A stretch of DNA of 64,000 bases from Schizochytrium sp. TIO01 (taxonomy: Eukaryota; Sar; Bigyra; Thraustochytrida; Thraustochytriidae). Of the stretch, positions 10,001 to 19,238 are shown one piece after another. The notes under the pieces are model-generated. The model did not search any database. It saw only the letters and a list, made by a program, of their open reading frames with translations, and was not told the origin of the DNA. The stretch spans positions 146,501-210,500 of the forward strand of contig SMSO01000004.1 in assembly GCA_004764695.1 (NCBI GenBank), written 5' to 3'. The stretch's first letter is position 1; every line of letters begins with the position of its first letter. The translations under genes were made by a program, and so were the position numbers.

Positions 10001-10965
10001 ATGTGAGTTTTGCGCCGCTGTGGAACGCATTTGACTATGATAACGCGGATGTCTCTCTGCAAGCCTCTTGTATACGCCATGCTGCGAAAGCTATGATAAG
10101 TACGCTATATACTCAATGTCGCGATATCCCATCAAGCTTGATAGTCCACGATATGATCCCAGAAGCCTTAGGGTGGAATCTTAATCATAGAGAATGGTTT
10201 GCGAAGCATCGAGCCTTGAAATCTGCTAGCCACATCTTTGTTGTTTCACAAACTACAGCAAGTGCGTTGGAAAGATTTTCCCTCTATCAAAATAATGGTT
10301 TTCATCTGCCGCCGCTATCCATTCTTCCTTTAGCTATTGATGCAGATTTTTGGCAACTAGCTCAAAAAGTAAATTTTCAGAGAACCATAGACACCCCATA
10401 CTGGCTTGTTGTAGGCCATCGACATGGGTACAAAGCTACAGGGCAACTTTTGTTTAATTTACTGCCGCTAATGGCCAGTCATGGCATCCCAACGAACGTT
10501 CGTCTCGTTGGAGGGCCGCCGCTTAGCGATTGGGAGCAGAAGGTTGTAGCTACCTCTGGGGCTCGAGTCGAGCATTTTAACAACATTGATTCAAATGAAA
10601 AGCTTGTAGAAATGTACAAAGGTGCACAAGCACTTTTGTATTTATCTGTGTTAGAGGGATTCGGTCTTCCCGTTCTCGAAGCAATGGCTGTGGGGTGCCC
10701 CGTTGTCCTCTTGCGCTCGAATCAAGCATCACTTCAGGTTGCTTCAGAAAAGCTTGCCTTTGTTATTGAGAATTCTTTGGGAATCGAGGGGCTTGACCAC
10801 AAACATGTGTTAAGGGTTCTTCACAACGTGGTGTTAGAAACTTCACCGGACAAGTTTATGAGAGCAAAACTTAGTCGCGAACGAGTCGAAGCCCATTTCG
10901 TATCGTATAGCCCGGCTGCTTCTATTCTTTCTGATAATTTGCTTCAGCTAGCTTCTCGCATCTAG
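7093..10965 (+). CDS. methyltransferase-like / GT2-like / GT4 fusion protein with signal peptide
   Basis: 1290 residues without intron. The first ATG is 7093. An in-frame ATG at 7150 (residue 20) would start directly before a signal peptide core (TQIIILLGIIQSECTG). Residues about 190-345 resemble Class I methyltransferases (PGW near residue 212, AEHVWEHFD near 243-251, GGYFRLAVPDA near 270-280), but the usual glycine loop reads LGAY. Residues about 577-850 look like a GT2/GT92-type glycosyltransferase (FSIVLNGMPFLVHHLPAF; acidic EIDADELWD near 697-705). Residues about 900-1290 are a GT4 glycosyltransferase with HGGILRVW, HDMIPEA near 1019 and EGFGLPVLEAMAVGCPVV near 1188-1205. Such chains are known mainly from bacterial surface-glycan clusters, so transfer is possible but inferred. 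The signal peptide would place it in the ER/Golgi lumen. It lies next to two other glycosyltransferases on the same strand. Confidence 0.75.
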   Translation: MNNGAKPQSPTAYLFPFWTMKALTQIIILLGIIQSECTGLLSNKQYHTDLAESCQLNEISIRVEPFVLEDPACNQDRVQDSLRPACQIKSIFVEHRVTAGHSRGDRILSKAIIRDNQGDYLGIWFDIHEPRFVIPVDALPPSDCFSIFIASRNVSSQFCTNKDFDFTHAIHFPMRMPKVSESGLLPEAVHRWRVGKQVRISLGAYTVAAQPGWIATDVAQLDVTSLESWTRALGFLRADALLAEHVWEHFDIVHGLRASVFAAHYLNHAGGYFRLAVPDALRLIDDTKDLRDGHFVQYSARSLEQLLRAGGFTDIRILEADGRQLQNWAAFPYEGKNWGIISRSARFDQRGPVSIILDASFEKEAFNVHGTTEEAIRVLQVLPGNIQALQALTKYEGSTKRLLSALSREDRLLERIQLLLASLTVDLQCCDIEISKVQAQVLLEPEHASSIQEQLVPIIFSLQHFQLLQDQVNAIFYLQAHLADYISQARASTSSGPKLNVIRANNLLTVEIQGNISKSSKQLCAFSSTRAGGNVVCEEVQELPFRTVFQTKEPMEAEMYYKSGSRTIAESDQDRPRLCAFSIVLNGMPFLVHHLPAFQSAAIKYGLDWEWHIVEGVSIKRANRRDPYSAAHIPSSYFHLENGTSVDGSSEYLDQIQKENPDQVFIHRPDPERPWWIDKIEMVNRALSEMHHACVMIEIDADELWDPHSLYKAVSIMMRDPQQRSCGYVDCHFLIGPDLATQSRGAGVYSHDDNLEWLRVWKLSAPASAGHYAWLAHAPPRLVRLHNNGSLENMFSREKCVSQQEFADRGVGFTHHAYVLESQVRFKEIFYGYKGAVDAWKRLQTMPRPLDAAKILPFIYANKGSVDQVVWADSPRENPAILPNVNVVPAPVFDKAKLTRSKIVLDGIVFQVYEHGGILRVWLNLIPLLAQELQDHGYQLVIVLRGSPQIKRHPDLVNLLLPLLQAGTIDVSFAPLWNAFDYDNADVSLQASCIRHAAKAMISTLYTQCRDIPSSLIVHDMIPEALGWNLNHREWFAKHRALKSASHIFVVSQTTASALERFSLYQNNGFHLPPLSILPLAIDADFWQLAQKVNFQRTIDTPYWLVVGHRHGYKATGQLLFNLLPLMASHGIPTNVRLVGGPPLSDWEQKVVATSGARVEHFNNIDSNEKLVEMYKGAQALLYLSVLEGFGLPVLEAMAVGCPVVLLRSNQASLQVASEKLAFVIENSLGIEGLDHKHVLRVLHNVVLETSPDKFMRAKLSRERVEAHFVSYSPAASILSDNLLQLASRI

Positions 10966-12715
10966 ATGCACACGGTCTACTACCTAGCTATTTCACACAC
11001 CAGCATAGCGAAACACGTGTCCTAAAAAAACGAATCAAGTATTCTAGGCCTAGTGGTGGAAAGAAAGCTTTCGCTTGCTGCTTGCTCCAAGCCATCTTAA
11101 CACTAAGCAATTGTTTAGCTTCACTTCTTCTGTTCTGCGAGCCCTCGGCACTAGGTACCTGACCATTATTGCTGCTGCATGTATTGTGCTTCCGCTCCAA
11201 ATGCGTTTCACTCCAATTGGAGACATAACCATTATTTACAGAATAAATACCCACGCCTCCAGACGATCGCGTTTTTGTTCGGAGTCGGAGCTGGCCACTC
11301 TCCCCTCAAATCCAGTCGAATGAGTTGCCATCTGTCAAGATCTTCGTTCTGGAGGCTTCGCTCTCTAAGGCCTTGGTCTCTGGTCACAGCATCACTTTGT
11401 GCTCGCAACTTGAAGCACCATACAAATCTGCACCGCCAAACAAATCGGCACCGTGGCGAACGGTTGAAGTTGCCGAGCTTCGTTCTCGAAAACCCGAAGC
11501 TCGATCGTTTCGCCATTGCCGCTGATTGGTTCGTGCAATGGGTCGGCGCTTACACTGGAGCACTACGACATGAGGTTAGTAAACAGCTTGCTTAGCTTCA
11601 TGCCGCCCCAGCGGGACTGCTCACTCACTCACACATGAAATAAACCCTCACTCACGCGCAGAGCGGTGAGATGCTATTCCAGCAATGTGCACAACGTACG
11701 TAGGCAGGCACCTACGCCCTCGTCGAGTGAGACACACGTGGCAGTATTGCTCTTCTCCAAGCATCACGAAAATCGCTGCAGCAGTGCAAGAACACCGAGT
11801 CAGCTGGGGCGAACTTGCGACCTCGACAGTGCCCGAACCGGCTCAAAAGACTAGAGCCGTCGTGAACACTCTCCTCTCGAAGCAAGCAAGCAAGCACAAG
11901 CGATTGGATTAGTCGACGGAGGACCTCGTTTAGCTCAACATGCATTTCGACAACGATGCCAAATCAAGCTTGTCGATCACGTGAGCTCATAAAAGGCACC
12001 ACATCCTTCGAGCTTCGAAGAACAGTCGCAACGAAACATCGAATAAACAGTACGTACGAACATGAAACAAAATTAAGCCATCCTTCATTGGCACGGTGAA
12101 AGAAAAGAAAAGTCCTTCTGCTGATTGCAATTGCAAGAACTGCTGCTTAGAGCTGCTTAGAATGTAAGAGGTAGGTACGTACTACATTGCACTTGTGCTC
12201 TATGATCTAAATTCAGGTTGGGGCACCTCTCTCTAAGCTTGCTTTGGCTTAAAGGACACGGAAGAAATCGATAATTCCTGATTAACAGAGATAGTCGTGA
12301 AAATAAATTTCGCCTCCTCCTCCTCTTCTTTCCTTTTCTATTCTTTTCTTTTCTTTTCTTTTCTTTTCTTTTCTTTTCTTTTCTTCTTTCTTTTCTGCTT
12401 TCTTTTCTTCTCTTTCCTTCTCTTCTCTTTCTTTCAATTAGGTTCTTTCAATTCTTTCATTTGTTTCTTTCAGTTCTTTCCTTTCCTTCTTTTGGCTTTC
12501 GAAGATCAGGTTTCTTTCTGCCGGACAGACGAGCAGATCCGAATCCGAATCAGAATCACTCTCGACGACGCCGTGTGAACGTCTTCGCGCGGTCCCGGGA
12601 GGCTAGGCAAACCTCGCGCTCTGCGTTCCTCGCAGTGGTCGTCAAGCGATAGATCGCACGGTCGATCACCCTGGTGGAGTGTTGTCGCTTTGAAGAAGAG
12701 TACCTACGTACTTAC
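10966..12715. other. intergenic, no convincing gene
   Basis: Only short overlapping ORFs. A promoter-like patch lies at 11976-12000 (CACGTG followed by ATAAAAGGC), but no gene follows it: the first ATG downstream opens only a four-codon frame. A long pyrimidine tract covers 12312-12445. Confidence 0.5.
12312..12445. repeat. (TTTTC)n pyrimidine tract
   Basis: Pure TTTTC pentamers at about 12331-12400 flanked by degenerate C/T sequence. The Phe/Leu/Ser-rich reading frame through it is a by-product of the repeat. Confidence 0.85.
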
Positions 12716-13040
12716 TCATTCTAGGAATTGTTCAAGTATACGTTTGCGCTCAGAAAGGACCTTCGTCTGCTCTGCCGCATAAGCTTGCCGAGCTGCGAAA
12801 GTCTGCACAGCATCGGTGTTGACTTGGAAGGGTCTCGAGGCTCTGTCTCCTTGTTGCAACATCAGCTCTGCCGTGGTCTGCTTCCGTGAGTCCGAATCAT
12901 TTTGTGGGAAACCAGGCGTACCCGGAGTACAAAAAGGCCGGAATATCCTTTTAAGATAGCGTAGCATCATTTGCAAGGTTAACTCACGATAGGCACGCGT
13001 ATCACTTTGCAGAGCAGTCTCAACGAAATAGCAATACCTA
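12716..13040 (-). CDS. small LYR-like protein, gene model unresolved
   Basis: A minus-strand frame, open from about 13040 to its stop at 12716, encodes VETALQSDTRAYRELTLQMM followed by a basic helix (LRYLKRIFRP) and a C-terminus ending in ERKRILEQFLE. The AYREL segment resembles the LYR motif of small mitochondrial Fe-S and respiratory-complex assembly factors. There is no ATG before the motif; the first in-frame ATG is at 12970, after it. A plausible splice acceptor (TTTTAG, rev. strand, near 13042) precedes the motif. The best upstream ATG exon (at about 13116, donor GTAAAT) would create a TAG at the junction. So either exon 1 is elsewhere, or the protein starts at 12970 with 84 residues, or the gene is damaged. 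It is divergent from the Lon gene. Confidence 0.4.
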
Positions 13041-13145
13041 AAAGAACGTATTTAGTGGGTTGCTGGGATTTGAGAGATTCAGAGGTAATTTATTTACTAG
13101 GCACATAAGGACTCCATCGCCTCTGTGCGTGCTTAGCAAGGAATC

Positions 13146-16031
13146 ATGACAACGAGCAGGCCTTCGCAATTACCCCTGTTGACGATCAGGCGTCGTGTAC
13201 TCGTGCCTGGCGTGCTACTTCGGCTGCAGATCGGTCGTCCTAAGAGCGTGCGACTTGTGGAGTCCATCTGGGACAGCAACTCAAGATCTTTCAAGAAGGG
13301 GGCATTGCTAGCAGTATCCACAGTCAAGCTCGACAGCGAGACTGCAACCTCGTCATCTACGGATGATACCTCCGTGGATGATGCGGACTTTGAGACTATT
13401 GAGATTACTGACGGCAACAGCGATGCCATGACATGCTACAAGGCAGGCACGGTAGCCAAGGTGCTGCAATTGTCGAAAATTAGTGGCACAGACGCTTCCA
13501 GCTTTCAGTTTACTCTTCTAGTAGAAGGAATCTCCCGCATGGATGTAGAAAAGGTCATCCGTAGCGAACCATACCCGGTCGCTCAGATCGCCTGGAAGAG
13601 AGACTTGGGTTCCCCCAATGACACAGAAGTTCGAGCTCTTGCCATTAACGTACGGGAAATTGCTCAGGAACTTCTTGAGCTTCAACGTAAACGTAATTCT
13701 CCTCTTGGTAAGAAAACAAAGGAAGTAATTGATAACCTAGATCGCGCTTCTCCTGGGCGCCTTGCGGATCTATTAGCTGCAAACCTGGATGCTTCCGTTG
13801 AAGAAAAGCAAGGTGTGCTTGCTGAATGCGGGCTTGCTCCTCGCCTGCGACGTACGATGGAACTTCTTAACCGCCAGGTTGAGGTATTTCGCATGAGTGA
13901 TAAAATTCAAAATGAAGTTGAGGGTAAATTGAAGACTTCTCAGCGCGAGTACTATTTGCGCCAGCAGTTGAGAGCAATCAACGACGAACTGGGCCAAATG
14001 AACGGAAAAGGTGGAAAGGATGGGGAGCAGGACGAGATTGAGCTTCTCGAGCAGTCTCTTGCCGAGACAAAGCTTCCTGAGGAACCTCGGCAGGTTGCAG
14101 ATCGGGAACTTCAGAGACTAAAGCAGATGCAGCCCTCGCAACCTGAGTACGCCGTGATTCGCTCATATCTTGAGCTCATGGTGGAGCTACCCTGGGGCAA
14201 GGTCTCTAAAGACAACCTTGACATCAGTCATGCTCGTGCCCAGCTTGATGCAGATCACCATGCTCTTGAAAAGGTCAAGAGTCGCATTATCGAGTTTCTT
14301 GCAGTACGATCACTGAAGAACGACATGAAGGGTCCTATCTTGTGCCTTGCGGGTCCACCCGGTGTTGGCAAGACCTCGCTCGGCAAGAGTATTGCCGAGT
14401 CCCTGGGTCGTAACTTTCGTCGCCTTGCTCTCGGTGGTGTGCGCGACGAGGCAGAGATTCGTGGTCACCGACGCACCTATATTGGTGCCTTGCCAGGAAA
14501 CATCATTACGACCTTGAAGAAGGCTGGATCTGAAAACCCAGTCATCTTACTGGACGAGATCGACAAACTGGGCCGCGACGTGCGCGGAGACCCAGCCTCT
14601 GCTCTTCTCGAAGTTCTTGATCCTGAGCAGAATGACAAATTTGTCGATCACTACCTCAATGTACCATACGACCTAAGCAAAGTACTCTTCATTGCTACGG
14701 CGAATCGTCTGGACACCATTCCTGGGCCCCTGCTTGACCGCATGGAAGTTATTGAACTTCCAGGTTACACGATGGCAGAAAAGCACCAAATTGCTGTGCA
14801 GCACCTCATTCCAAAGCAGATGGAGCGTCATGGTATTGCAAAGGATCACATCGAATTTACGCCATCGGCTGTAGATAAGGTGATCGATTCGTATACTCGC
14901 GAAGCAGGTGTTCGAGGCTTGGACCGTGAAATCGCGGCACTTTGTCGTTATGCAGCCGTTAAGGTTGCCGAGTCTCGCGATAGACGCCGCTCTAGCTCGT
15001 TTGATATGAATGAGGAAGCGGGTAATGGCAACACTAATTCGCAGGATGTAGCCTTGCAACAGAGCCGGGAAGCGAGCAGCGAAGGTGCCATAGCCGAGAC
15101 CGATGACCACGAAGAGCAACTCCTGCCATTGGTGCTCGAGGACAGCTTCCGGGCGATTATTGTTACTCCTGAGGCAGTAGAAAAGATACTAGGTCCAGCC
15201 AAATACGAATCTGAAATTGCGCAGCGTACTGCTGTTCCTGGCGTCTCCACAGGACTAGCCTGGACCCAGGTTGGAGGTGAGATTCTCTTTATCGAGTCGT
15301 GGCTTCATCGTGGTACTGGGCGTGTTCAGTTGACAGGAAGACTTGGAGAGACCATGTCAGAAAGTGTTCGCGCCGCTCTTAGCTTTGTTCGAGGCAACCT
15401 TCCAGAGTTAGGTCTTGATGCTTTGCAAATCGGCGAGGTGGACTTGCAAGCTGCCATTTCGAAGGCTGATTTGCATGTACACTTTCCTGCAGGCGCGGTA
15501 CCCAAAGATGGTCCTTCTGCTGGCGTTGCTGTCACTGCGTCCATACTCAGCGCACTCTCAGGACGATGTGTTCGTGCAGATACTGCATGCACTGGTGAGA
15601 TCACTCTACGAGGCCTTGTTTTGCCGGTCGGTGGAATCAAGGAGAAGGTTATCGCTGCACACCGAGCGGGGCTTTCTCGTGTGGTTTTGCCCAAGCGCAA
15701 CGAAAAGGATGTCATTGAAATTCCTGAGGAAGTACGAAAGGATCTGGAGATCATTTTTGTGGATAATATCGTAAGCGCTATGGCACAGCTTTTTGAACCC
15801 TCACAAAAAATGAGCACCCCGCGCTGGCTCAAGGAGATTGCTGAGCAGTCTGCCCGCAAGACGAGTTCTGACAACAACAGTAGTAACAGCGACAACAACA
15901 ATAACGGCAGTGGAAGTAATATTCCACCGTCGTCACAAAACTCGGGCGAGGATCCGACGCAGCCGTCCTCCCACTGGTCCTCCCAACATTGCCGTGACTT
16001 GTGTGGACCTATCCTCGAATCGAGCCTGTAA
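13146..16031 (+). CDS. Lon protease, peroxisomal type (LONP2-like)
   Basis: 961 residues. This is an ATP-dependent AAA+ serine protease for protein quality control. The start LPLLTIRRRVLVPG is typical of the LON substrate-binding domain and there is no mitochondrial presequence. Walker A GPPGVGKT lies at about 402-409, Walker B VILLDEIDKL at about 466-475, and the protease dyad is Ser791 (DGPSAG) and Lys834 (GGIKEK), the expected 43 residues apart. The length, the absence of a transit peptide and the C-terminal -SSL, which resembles a weak peroxisomal PTS1, favour the peroxisomal paralogue over mitochondrial Lon. A low-complexity Asn/Ser-rich linker precedes the tail. The stop codon lies inside a consensus splice donor (CCT/GTAAGT, 16028), so an alternative C-terminus is possible. 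Confidence 0.92.
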   Translation: MTTSRPSQLPLLTIRRRVLVPGVLLRLQIGRPKSVRLVESIWDSNSRSFKKGALLAVSTVKLDSETATSSSTDDTSVDDADFETIEITDGNSDAMTCYKAGTVAKVLQLSKISGTDASSFQFTLLVEGISRMDVEKVIRSEPYPVAQIAWKRDLGSPNDTEVRALAINVREIAQELLELQRKRNSPLGKKTKEVIDNLDRASPGRLADLLAANLDASVEEKQGVLAECGLAPRLRRTMELLNRQVEVFRMSDKIQNEVEGKLKTSQREYYLRQQLRAINDELGQMNGKGGKDGEQDEIELLEQSLAETKLPEEPRQVADRELQRLKQMQPSQPEYAVIRSYLELMVELPWGKVSKDNLDISHARAQLDADHHALEKVKSRIIEFLAVRSLKNDMKGPILCLAGPPGVGKTSLGKSIAESLGRNFRRLALGGVRDEAEIRGHRRTYIGALPGNIITTLKKAGSENPVILLDEIDKLGRDVRGDPASALLEVLDPEQNDKFVDHYLNVPYDLSKVLFIATANRLDTIPGPLLDRMEVIELPGYTMAEKHQIAVQHLIPKQMERHGIAKDHIEFTPSAVDKVIDSYTREAGVRGLDREIAALCRYAAVKVAESRDRRRSSSFDMNEEAGNGNTNSQDVALQQSREASSEGAIAETDDHEEQLLPLVLEDSFRAIIVTPEAVEKILGPAKYESEIAQRTAVPGVSTGLAWTQVGGEILFIESWLHRGTGRVQLTGRLGETMSESVRAALSFVRGNLPELGLDALQIGEVDLQAAISKADLHVHFPAGAVPKDGPSAGVAVTASILSALSGRCVRADTACTGEITLRGLVLPVGGIKEKVIAAHRAGLSRVVLPKRNEKDVIEIPEEVRKDLEIIFVDNIVSAMAQLFEPSQKMSTPRWLKEIAEQSARKTSSDNNSSNSDNNNNGSGSNIPPSSQNSGEDPTQPSSHWSSQHCRDLCGPILESSL

Positions 16032-16603
16032 GTAGACACGTAGGGAAACCTCTGTGTTCTCTCGTTCCTTTGTCCATTTCTTATCTTTACCTCTTCCAAG
16101 CCCTGTGAAGGAAAGACATCACCACGCACAGGTTGTTATGTCGAATCAAGTTGCTGTGAGATTTTCAAGCAAGAGATTCATCTTTTCATATGGCTAAACG
16201 AGGAGTATTTTCGCAGGAGATTAAAATGTGAATTGGGAAAATAACTATCTATCTCATTATAAAAATTAATTAATCTCAACTTTAAAATCTTTACAACAAA
16301 GTTTGATTTTCTGCCTTCCACGTTGCTGTTTATGCACTATGCTATGATGAGGGTTTAAAGACATAGATGTTTCCCGTGTGGAAAAAAAAAATTAAAAAAA
16401 TCTGTTATGCGGAAATTAGACTACCATAATGCTATAGAAGGTCGTCCCTAAGTTGGCACAATAAGGTGTAGCCCGCCTTCCCCTGCTTTAGAACTATTAC
16501 CTTGTACGAATGCCATAGTCACATGACAAGATTTATAATAATACACCAATGTAAGCAAGCCAATCAGCATTGACCGCGTTAATTGATCTATGGATGTTTC
16601 TTT
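16032..16603. other. convergent intergenic region
   Basis: 572 bp between the 3' ends of the Lon gene and the coiled-coil gene; AT-rich with poly-A near 16381. A polypyrimidine stretch ending in AAG lies at about 16070-16099 and could act as an acceptor for the donor at the Lon stop codon. Confidence 0.5.
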
Positions 16604-18793
16604 TCAGATATTCCCACCACTACCCCCGAGAACGTTTTTAATGTCTCCAAGGATATCCCCAAGGTCCTCCATCATAGCAGAATGAGCACGATCAAGCAAA
16701 TGTACAAGGTCTGGGTCGCCCGTCTGCGTAGCGTGCAAGTTAGCTACACGTTTCATGCATTCGCGCATACGCATGTCCATCTTGAGAAGCAATGACTCTA
16801 AGGAATCTCTGATGTAAGGAGCTAAAACAAGAGACCCTCCTGCCCCACGCCGTGGGGATGCGGCCCGGCGAGCTAAAGAGAGCTGCTCACGAAGCTCTTC
16901 TGACTCTTCTGATAGTTCTATCACTTGTTTATTGAGTTGCTCGATCTCTTCCATACACGCAGTTAAGGTTGAACTTGCTGCATGATCTTGCTGCGAATTA
17001 TTTGACATTGAGCGAATGCTTTGATCAAGTCGCGAAATGCGACTTCGGTTCATGACTTCTTCGTATGATGTTTGATGCTGGACACGTCGCTTGATATTCT
17101 GAATATTCCGTTGATGACGGTCCTTTTGTCGCTTGAGAAGCTTTGCACTATGAGCGTGCCAAGTCTTGTTTAAATCCCGCAGAAGATTGCCCATAAGATC
17201 GATCGAAGCATGGGGCATGAATCTGTTTCTAAACGCGACCATGGTTCTTACAGCATCAGGAGGGACCCAGTGCTCACTTTCCGAGGACTCCGCCGCTACG
17301 CGATCACCTCTGAGGAGTGACCCGTATGATTTCTCTAGGGCTCTAAACTCCTCACGCTGGCTCGGCCCCCACGCTAATAGTGCTGCGCCAATGTCTCCAG
17401 AATCATCTCGCCGTGTCGCAGCCTGAGAAGAAGGAGATTTGCATGCTTCATGGCAAGAACGCACAAGATGGTTGTCCGGCAATTCTGCTGAACCGGATGG
17501 GAAGTACGTCAGATCCGTGTCATCGGTGACCTCGCTGAGAGACATAAACCGCTTATAAGTTGGTGTTGCTTGTAATAGTTTCAAGAGTCGCGCATTGTCG
17601 GACCGTAGATGGTCAATGCGGGTCATCATGTCACGTTGGTGTGAAAGGGATGCTTGGCGCGCATCACTTTGCAAATCATGAAATTGGAGCTCAATTTTCC
17701 TATGTAATCTCTTAATTTCCATGTCTCGCTCTTGTACCAAGAGTTCCTGGTTTTCTAAAGCAGCCTGGGCGGCATCTTTCGCTTGCGATGCTTGATGAAC
17801 CTCCCCGGTGAGAGTTTTAACACTAGCTTCCAAAGTAGCAAGACGCTCTTTTGAGGTGGCGGCATTACGATCATGAGATTGCGAGCTCTGGCTCAATTGA
17901 GCGGTCAAGGATACATTGTGTTCCCGAGCAGTTCGAAGCTCTTGCTCAAGATTTCTGATACGATCATGAAGATCCCCGGAAGGAAAATTCTTTGCAGTAT
18001 GCAATTCTTGGTTGAGGGATTCGTATCTTGAAGCCCAACGTAAGTTCTCATCTCGTGCACCTTCAAGTTGCTCAGAGACTACACGATGTCTTTCACGAAG
18101 AATATTAAGTTCGCGCAGAAGCTCCTCATTTTCAGCAAGACTTAGTCTTGAGATACGTGCTTCGACTTCGGTGCGTCCGAAGGATGTTCGCAGGTCGGCA
18201 ATCTCTTGTGACTTGGCATGAAGTTCCCGTTTTGCATGCTGCCATAATTCATAGATACGGTGTAATTCGGCTTTCGTGGAAGCTGCCTGACACGCGCTCA
18301 GTGTTGCATGGGCATCCGCAATTTGTTTTTCTTCACTCGTCGACATTATGTTAGTTCTAACATTGGATGGCGTACTAGATTCATATGCATGAGAATAGTT
18401 TTGATATTCGCCATCGAAACCTCTGTGGTTCTTTGTGTCATAGTGCGGAGCCTTATTTGATTGTAGGGAGTGTAGATTGTGTGATGTTGAGAATCGCCGA
18501 TGCTGTTGCTGTTGCTGTTGTTCCGATTGGTACTGATGTTTATTTTTTTGTAAAGCTTTTCTTACAGGACTATTTTTTCCCGTAGCGTAATCTGCAAAAA
18601 TCTCTCCAACAGCTTCAATGACACTAATGCTTCCTGACGAGGCTGCACTTTGTGTGCTGTAGGACCGTCCTCTTTCCCGGCGACGGGGCGCTGTAGATTG
18701 AGAACCTGAGTTTAGACCCAATCCCGTCCACGAGGGCTTACTACGCTTAGCTTCTATACCAATATCGTCTTCATCGCTGTGAGGGGACAACAT
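16604..18793 (-). CDS. coiled-coil protein, possibly centrosomal/basal-body
   Basis: 729 residues, ATG at 18793. The N-terminal 150 residues are Ser/Arg-rich and disordered, with a short poly-Gln run at about residue 90. A long heptad-rich coiled coil spans about 150-410. A conserved-looking globular part follows (YKRFMSLSEV near 410, then EHWVPPDAVRTMVAFRNRFM and LLRDLNKTWHAHSAKLL), then a basic helix and a second coiled coil (about 610-660). No enzyme motif or membrane segment is present. Proteins with this layout are often centrosomal or flagellar, and other flagellum-type genes occur in this window, but I cannot name the family. It is convergent with the Lon gene. Confidence 0.75.
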   Translation of the reverse strand: MLSPHSDEDDIGIEAKRSKPSWTGLGLNSGSQSTAPRRRERGRSYSTQSAASSGSISVIEAVGEIFADYATGKNSPVRKALQKNKHQYQSEQQQQQQHRRFSTSHNLHSLQSNKAPHYDTKNHRGFDGEYQNYSHAYESSTPSNVRTNIMSTSEEKQIADAHATLSACQAASTKAELHRIYELWQHAKRELHAKSQEIADLRTSFGRTEVEARISRLSLAENEELLRELNILRERHRVVSEQLEGARDENLRWASRYESLNQELHTAKNFPSGDLHDRIRNLEQELRTAREHNVSLTAQLSQSSQSHDRNAATSKERLATLEASVKTLTGEVHQASQAKDAAQAALENQELLVQERDMEIKRLHRKIELQFHDLQSDARQASLSHQRDMMTRIDHLRSDNARLLKLLQATPTYKRFMSLSEVTDDTDLTYFPSGSAELPDNHLVRSCHEACKSPSSQAATRRDDSGDIGAALLAWGPSQREEFRALEKSYGSLLRGDRVAAESSESEHWVPPDAVRTMVAFRNRFMPHASIDLMGNLLRDLNKTWHAHSAKLLKRQKDRHQRNIQNIKRRVQHQTSYEEVMNRSRISRLDQSIRSMSNNSQQDHAASSTLTACMEEIEQLNKQVIELSEESEELREQLSLARRAASPRRGAGGSLVLAPYIRDSLESLLLKMDMRMRECMKRVANLHATQTGDPDLVHLLDRAHSAMMEDLGDILGDIKNVLGGSGGNI

Positions 18794-18823
18794 AATCTTT
18801 TGTTAAGATTCTCGCACGCTTCT

Positions 18824-18852
18824 TTCTTTTCTTTTCTTTTCTTTTTTTTCTT
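18824..18852. repeat. (TTTTC)n microsatellite
   Basis: Same pentamer as at 12.3 kb, just upstream of the coiled-coil gene start on its coding strand. Confidence 0.7.
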
Positions 18853-19197
18853 TCTTGTGCAAGCGTGTTATCTTTCAATGGGCTCAGTGGCAAACTTTGA
18901 TAAAACACAACTTTGCAAATAACGATTTTTTGAAAAGGAATCAAAAGCTTTATGCGCTCTCAGTACCGTATGTCTTAGTCGCCACTTCTCTTGTCTTCTT
19001 TTCTTTTCTTTAGAATTTACTTTCAAAAATTAAAGGAGATTGAAATCTTGGTCAAATAAATATAGTAGATAGGAGAAAAGATATGGGTACGAGGATAGAC
19101 GCAAGATTGTTTTGAGGTCGTTTTGCCCTACTACAAAATCTGGATCGCACCTGGCAAACCTTTCTACTGAAATTTACAACAAGATAATAGTAAAGAA

Positions 19198-19238
19198 CTA
19201 CTACTACTACCTACCTACCTAATTACCTGTACCTACCC
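19198..19238. repeat. CTA/CCTA microsatellite
   Basis: CTA triplets change into ACCT tetramers (CTACTACTACCTACCTACCT). Confidence 0.8.

Noticed and set aside
12297-12578. Phe/Leu/Ser-rich ORF
   Set aside because: Direct translation of the TTTTC microsatellite.
15326-16129. 267-codon minus-strand ORF over the Lon 3' end
   Set aside because: Overlaps the catalytic domain of Lon; the Leu/Ser run is the antisense of the Asn/Ser linker.
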